Shown here piece after piece: positions 60,673-64,000 of a DNA stretch of 64,000 nt. Positions within the stretch are counted from its first letter, which is position 1; each line of letters begins with the position of its first letter. Origin of the DNA: Pseudomonas sp. NKUCC02_KPG (lineage in GTDB: Bacteria > Pseudomonadota > Gammaproteobacteria > Pseudomonadales > Pseudomonadaceae); the NCBI RefSeq assembly GCF_019345465.1, contig NZ_JAHKRC010000007.1, forward strand, positions 1 through 64,000, read 5' to 3'. Below the pieces are notes generated by a model that saw only the letters and a program-made list of their open reading frames with translations, was not told the DNA's origin and made no database searches. The position numbers were made by a program, and so were the translations under genes.

Positions 60673-60807
60673 CAAGTAACTCCTACGCTATTGTCAGCGT
60701 TAGACGTCAAAAAAGGGCGAGTGTTGCAACGCACCCAAATGGGGACATTCACTACAGAACGTGGTCTGTCAGTAATTGACATTGAACATTGAGGAGCAAG
60801 GATACGC

Positions 60808-62247
60808 ATGGATTATCTAGGCCCGCACATATTTGGTTATCTGATTCTATTAATCCACAGCTTAGGCTTGATTGCTGCCGTACATGCGGTTTTAACCGTC
60901 AGGACGGCGCAAGGCTCGATCGCCTGGGCCATGTCATTATTCTTCATTCCTTACATCACACTGATCCCGTACCTGATCTTTGGCCGCAGCACATTTGACG
61001 ATTACATTCGGGCCCGGCGCGATGCCAATCAGGAGATGCGAGAAGCCATTACTCACCTGAGCTGGCGGCCATGGGTAGAAGAAGCCCTCGCAGCACGCAA
61101 CTCAAATGCCTATGCATCACTGCGAGCGATGCCCCGGTTAGGGCGCATGCCTTGCCTGGCAAACAACACCGTACGATTGCTGATCAATGGCACCGCTACT
61201 TTCGACGCTATTTTCGACGCCATCCGTGCAGCAAAAGAAGTCGTGCTGGTCCAGTTTTTTATCGTTCACGACGATGACCTCGGCATGAAGCTGCATGCAT
61301 TGCTCCTGGAAAAAGCCGCACAAGGGGTCGCAGTGCATCTGCTCTATGACAGCATCGGCAGCCATGCACTGCCCAGTATTTACGCCGAGACCTTGCGCGC
61401 AGGCGGTGTTCAAACTTATGCGTTTGCCACACATGGCGGATGGATCAGTCGCTTCCAGGTGAACTTTCGTAACCACCGAAAAGTGGTAGTGGTAGACGGC
61501 GTGCGGGGCTTTGTTGGGGGGCACAACGTTGGGGATGAATACCTGGGCGCCAAACCGCCGCTGTCTCCGTGGCGCGATACCCACGTCGAAGTCACCGGCC
61601 CTGTGGTGGCCTGCCTGCAGGAGTCCTTTGCTGAAGACTGGTTCTGGGCCACACGCAAACTGCCCCCCCTGCTCCTGCCCCAGAGTTATCCGGACGGCGG
61701 CGTGCTCTGCCAGTTTCTGGCCAGCGGTCCAGCAGACCCGTATGAAACCTGCTCGCTGTTTTTTGTTGAAGCCATCCATGCCGCCAACCGCAGGGTGTGG
61801 ATTACGACCCCCTACTTTGTTCCCGATGAGGCAGTGTTCTCCGCTTTAAGGCTGGCCGTACTGCGCGGTGTGGATGTTCGAATCCTGATACCGTCCCGCC
61901 CGGACCACAAGATTGTGTATGCCGCGTCCAGCCTGTATGCCTTTGAAGCAGTACGCGCAGGCGTGCGGATCTTCCGTTATCAACCGGGGTTTTTGCATCA
62001 AAAAGTGGTATTGGTCGACGACGAAATCAGCGCCATTGGCAGCGCCAATATGGACAACCGATCGTTCCGTCTCAACTTTGAAGTGATGTTGCTTACCGTC
62101 GACGAAGCGTTCGCCAGACAGGTTGAACATATGCTGCTCGATGACTTCGCCCTGGCCCGTGAAATCACCGAAACGGATATCAAGGCAACCCACCGTTTAC
62201 AGCAGTTGGGCATGCGGGTGGCCCGGCTGGTTTCACCTGTTTTATAG
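60808..62247 (+). CDS. cls: Cardiolipin synthase (phospholipase D superfamily)
   Basis: A 479-aa inner-membrane enzyme. Two N-terminal helices (about 8-30 and 38-58) are followed by two phospholipase D domains with HxKxxxxD motifs at H223/K225/D230 (HRKVVVVDG) and H397/K399/D404 (HQKVVLVDD). It joins two phosphatidylglycerol molecules to make cardiolipin. Length matches the ClsA type. GAGGAGCAAGGA forms a good ribosome-binding site. Confidence 0.94.
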   Translation: MDYLGPHIFGYLILLIHSLGLIAAVHAVLTVRTAQGSIAWAMSLFFIPYITLIPYLIFGRSTFDDYIRARRDANQEMREAITHLSWRPWVEEALAARNSNAYASLRAMPRLGRMPCLANNTVRLLINGTATFDAIFDAIRAAKEVVLVQFFIVHDDDLGMKLHALLLEKAAQGVAVHLLYDSIGSHALPSIYAETLRAGGVQTYAFATHGGWISRFQVNFRNHRKVVVVDGVRGFVGGHNVGDEYLGAKPPLSPWRDTHVEVTGPVVACLQESFAEDWFWATRKLPPLLLPQSYPDGGVLCQFLASGPADPYETCSLFFVEAIHAANRRVWITTPYFVPDEAVFSALRLAVLRGVDVRILIPSRPDHKIVYAASSLYAFEAVRAGVRIFRYQPGFLHQKVVLVDDEISAIGSANMDNRSFRLNFEVMLLTVDEAFARQVEHMLLDDFALAREITETDIKATHRLQQLGMRVARLVSPVL

Positions 62248-62355
62248 GCTGTAGGAAGGGTCTGAATTACACGGTGCAGTCAAAAGAGTCATACAAGATT
62301 CCATAAACTGAGCGGCCCGGATAACCCGGGCCGTTCAGCATAAGGAATAAAAACA

Positions 62356-62847
62356 ATGAAATTCTCGCTCCTGGGTTTGCTCTTCAGCATCAGTACATTA
62401 GCTTCAGCTCAAGCCAAAACACCTGCTCCGGCACCCGCGCCACCATTTATCAATGTGCAAATCGGTCAGCCTACGTATATCCACCGACTGCACTACAAGA
62501 AGATGTACAGCGAAAAACCTTTTGAAGAAGCCGTGCTTTATTACTACGACAACGGTCTCTACAAAATTATTTCCCCGGGCGAAAACCACTACGGCGTGTA
62601 TGTGGTTGAAGGGGACTTCACTGACGACCAATACCGTATCAGCTACATCTCCCTTCCTTCTCCTGACTGGGGCGGCAACGTTGCCCGCCACGATCTTGTA
62701 TTCAAAAAAGGGTCACTGACTTTCGAGCAGAAAGCTTTGGCACAGGTAGATCAAAATATTGGCCTCCAGGATGGTCGCTACGTTCTGGACAACAACCCGG
62801 TACAAGACCCGATGCCCATCACCTGGGAAAACCACACTCAGCGATAA
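62356..62847 (+). CDS. Hypothetical secreted protein (163 aa)
   Basis: A 163-aa protein with a signal peptide (MKFSLLGLLFSISTLASAQA, cleavage near 20). The mature part is rich in Tyr and Asp (MYSEKPFEEAVLYYYDNGLYKIISPGENHYGVYVVEGDFTDDQYRISY), suggesting a beta-rich periplasmic or surface protein. I do not recognise a family. It ends 10 nt inside the convergent cfa gene. A GC hairpin (62322-62335) lies just before it. Confidence 0.7.
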   Translation: MKFSLLGLLFSISTLASAQAKTPAPAPAPPFINVQIGQPTYIHRLHYKKMYSEKPFEEAVLYYYDNGLYKIISPGENHYGVYVVEGDFTDDQYRISYISLPSPDWGGNVARHDLVFKKGSLTFEQKALAQVDQNIGLQDGRYVLDNNPVQDPMPITWENHTQR

Positions 62848-64000
62848 ATGTCCGCACGGGTTGGTGGCAGCTCCAACGAACCATCCGCATGGGGCTTGGT
62901 CGCTAAAATTTGATCAATGTTGATCCATCCATGAGCAAAGGCGTAAGCACACCCCGCCAGATACAGCCGCCAAATTCGCAGGGCCTGTTCCGGCACCTGC
63001 CTGGCGGCAGCCTCAAGGCTGTGCTCCAGTCGCTGGCTCCAATGCTCCAGCGTGCGCGCGTAATGCAGACGCAAACTTTCGACATCTACCACTTCCAGTC
63101 CTGCTTCGCTGATTTCGGCAGTCATCATCGACAGATGCGGCAACTCCCCGTTGGGGAATACATAACGATCGATAAAATCACCCGCCCCCCGGCCTACCTG
63201 ACGACCATCGGTGTGCTTGGAGGTAATCCCGTGATTCATCACCAACCCGCCCTCACGCACAGCCCTGGACAGGATCTCGCAATACTCACGCAGGTTGGCG
63301 TGCCCCACGTGCTCGAACATCCCGACGCTGACGATTTTATCGAACCGCCCATCTTGAGGCAGGTCACGATAGTCCAGCAGTTGCAGATCAACCTTGTCTT
63401 GCAGGCCTTCGGCGTTGACCCGCTCGCGAGCAAGTGTGAGTTGCTCTTTGCTCAGGGTGATCCCGAACACCTTGACCCCGTATTCCTTCGCGGCAAAACG
63501 CGCCAGCCCACCCCAGCCACAACCAACATCCAATAAATATTCACCGGGTTTGAGTCGCAGCTTGCGACACAGCAAACGAAACTTGGCTTGCTGTGCCTCA
63601 TCCAGGCTCTCTTCTCCGGTTTCAAAATATCCACAGGAGTAGGCCATGTCGCGGTCGAGCCACAACTGATAGAAGTCGTTGGACAGGTCATAGTGATAGG
63701 AAATGGACTCGGCATCTGTGGCCTTGTCGTGATGCACGCGAGGTGGCGTGGTGTCTTCATCATCGTCCAGCAATGCCTGACTCAACTCATCGCACACACG
63801 AATGGCTTCGCTGATCGAGCCTTCAAGTTCAAGTCGACCCTCAACAAAAGCGCTGCCCAAAAGGTCCAGACTGGGATGAGTAAACTGAGCCACCAGGGTC
63901 GGGTCCTTGACCACAATCGTGACGCTGGGGCTCGGGCCAAAATTGAACTCATGCCCGTCCCACAGCCTTAGCCGTAATGGAAGTTGAAGTTTCTGTAAGG
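62838..64000 (-). CDS. cfa: Cyclopropane-fatty-acyl-phospholipid synthase (5' end beyond the window)
   Basis: The reading frame continues without a stop through the window edge at 64000, so a 5' part is missing; about 387 codons are present. The visible part shows the SAM-binding motif LLDVGCGWGGLARFAA, the bicarbonate/active-site region SISYHYDLSNDFYQLWLD, EQLTLARERVN, and the C-terminal KPHADGSLELPPTRADIY. It methylates the double bonds of membrane unsaturated acyl chains. A GTG at 63914 is in frame but internal, because the upstream codons (EFNFGPSPSVTI) read as normal family sequence. Confidence 0.93.
   Translation of the reverse strand, partial: LQKLQLPLRLRLWDGHEFNFGPSPSVTIVVKDPTLVAQFTHPSLDLLGSAFVEGRLELEGSISEAIRVCDELSQALLDDDEDTTPPRVHHDKATDAESISYHYDLSNDFYQLWLDRDMAYSCGYFETGEESLDEAQQAKFRLLCRKLRLKPGEYLLDVGCGWGGLARFAAKEYGVKVFGITLSKEQLTLARERVNAEGLQDKVDLQLLDYRDLPQDGRFDKIVSVGMFEHVGHANLREYCEILSRAVREGGLVMNHGITSKHTDGRQVGRGAGDFIDRYVFPNGELPHLSMMTAEISEAGLEVVDVESLRLHYARTLEHWSQRLEHSLEAAARQVPEQALRIWRLYLAGCAYAFAHGWINIDQILATKPHADGSLELPPTRADIYR

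Noticed and set aside
63914..63914. GTG at 63914 as the start of cfa
   Set aside because: The codons upstream of it remain open to the window edge and encode sequence typical of the family, so the gene is truncated by the window, not started here.
1..64000. CRISPR arrays, insertion sequences, tRNA genes
   Set aside because: I looked for regularly spaced direct repeats, transposase motifs and tRNA arms. Only REP repeats and the short repeats listed above were found.

Overview
The window looks like a chromosomal segment of a fluorescent-group Pseudomonas. Evidence: GC-rich coding sequence, many REP/BIME repeats of the 'GTGGGAGCGGGCTTGCTCGCGA' kind, a split transhydrogenase (pntAA-pntAB-pntB), Pseudomonas-style enlarged PstA and PstC, the pycA-pycB-pycR locus, and a zinc-starvation cluster (zigA, folE2, gamma carbonic anhydrase). 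Almost every gene is an ordinary chromosomal one. I see no insertion sequence, prophage, CRISPR array or tRNA. A 16S rRNA gene runs off the left edge and a cyclopropane fatty acid synthase gene runs off the right edge.

Layout. 1-684: 5' end of a 16S rRNA gene on the minus strand with leader, boxA and a strong promoter. 685-4156: glutarate catabolism (gcdG, gcdH, divergent gcdR). 4592-9153: proton-translocating transhydrogenase operon and a CoA-transferase. 9470-13095: a DUF1127 small protein, three tandem secreted DUF2388 proteins and a large periplasmic protein with an HExxH motif. 13110-21093: response regulator, phoU and the pst phosphate transporter, with Pho boxes before pstS and pstC. 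21260-25202: MFS transporter, thioesterase, D-hexose-6-phosphate mutarotase, DUF3299 and GlsB-type membrane protein. 25309-26897: purEK behind a leader that contains an intrinsic terminator. 27129-32514: LysR regulator, aspartate ammonia-lyase, an alanine/glycine symporter and asparaginase, a coherent Asn/Asp catabolic group. 32584-38263: AraC regulator, acetylpolyamine amidohydrolase, MocR regulator, PaiB-like protein and two GNAT acetyltransferases. 38319-40065: hipA-hipB toxin-antitoxin module in reversed gene order with three evenly spaced operators. 40141-45742: two-subunit pyruvate carboxylase, PycR and a HexR-like regulator. 45900-53276: GGDEF-EAL protein, uvrD, Tim44-domain protein, SMI1/KNR4 protein and a CPA2 antiporter. 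53564-55483: thioesterase, pyridoxal kinase, DUF3301. 55679-60153: zinc-homeostasis cluster read from a shared Zur-type control region. 60154-64000: DUF3617, cardiolipin synthase, a small secreted protein and partial cfa.

The points most worth a second look are: (1) five tandem 12-bp repeats with a DnaA-box core (TTATCCACA) inside the coding linker of a MocR regulator; (2) three 16-bp palindromes exactly 42 bp apart upstream of hipA-hipB; (3) a purE leader with a terminator whose 5' arm can alternatively pair with an upstream copy of the 3' arm, as in attenuators; (4) the DUF2388 triplet coupled to a HExxH/DUF4105 periplasmic protein and sharing a control motif with the DUF1127 gene; and (5) a neighbourhood that combines PaiB, GNAT and acetylpolyamine deacetylase genes. 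Functions are assigned by reading the protein sequences; no database search was run.
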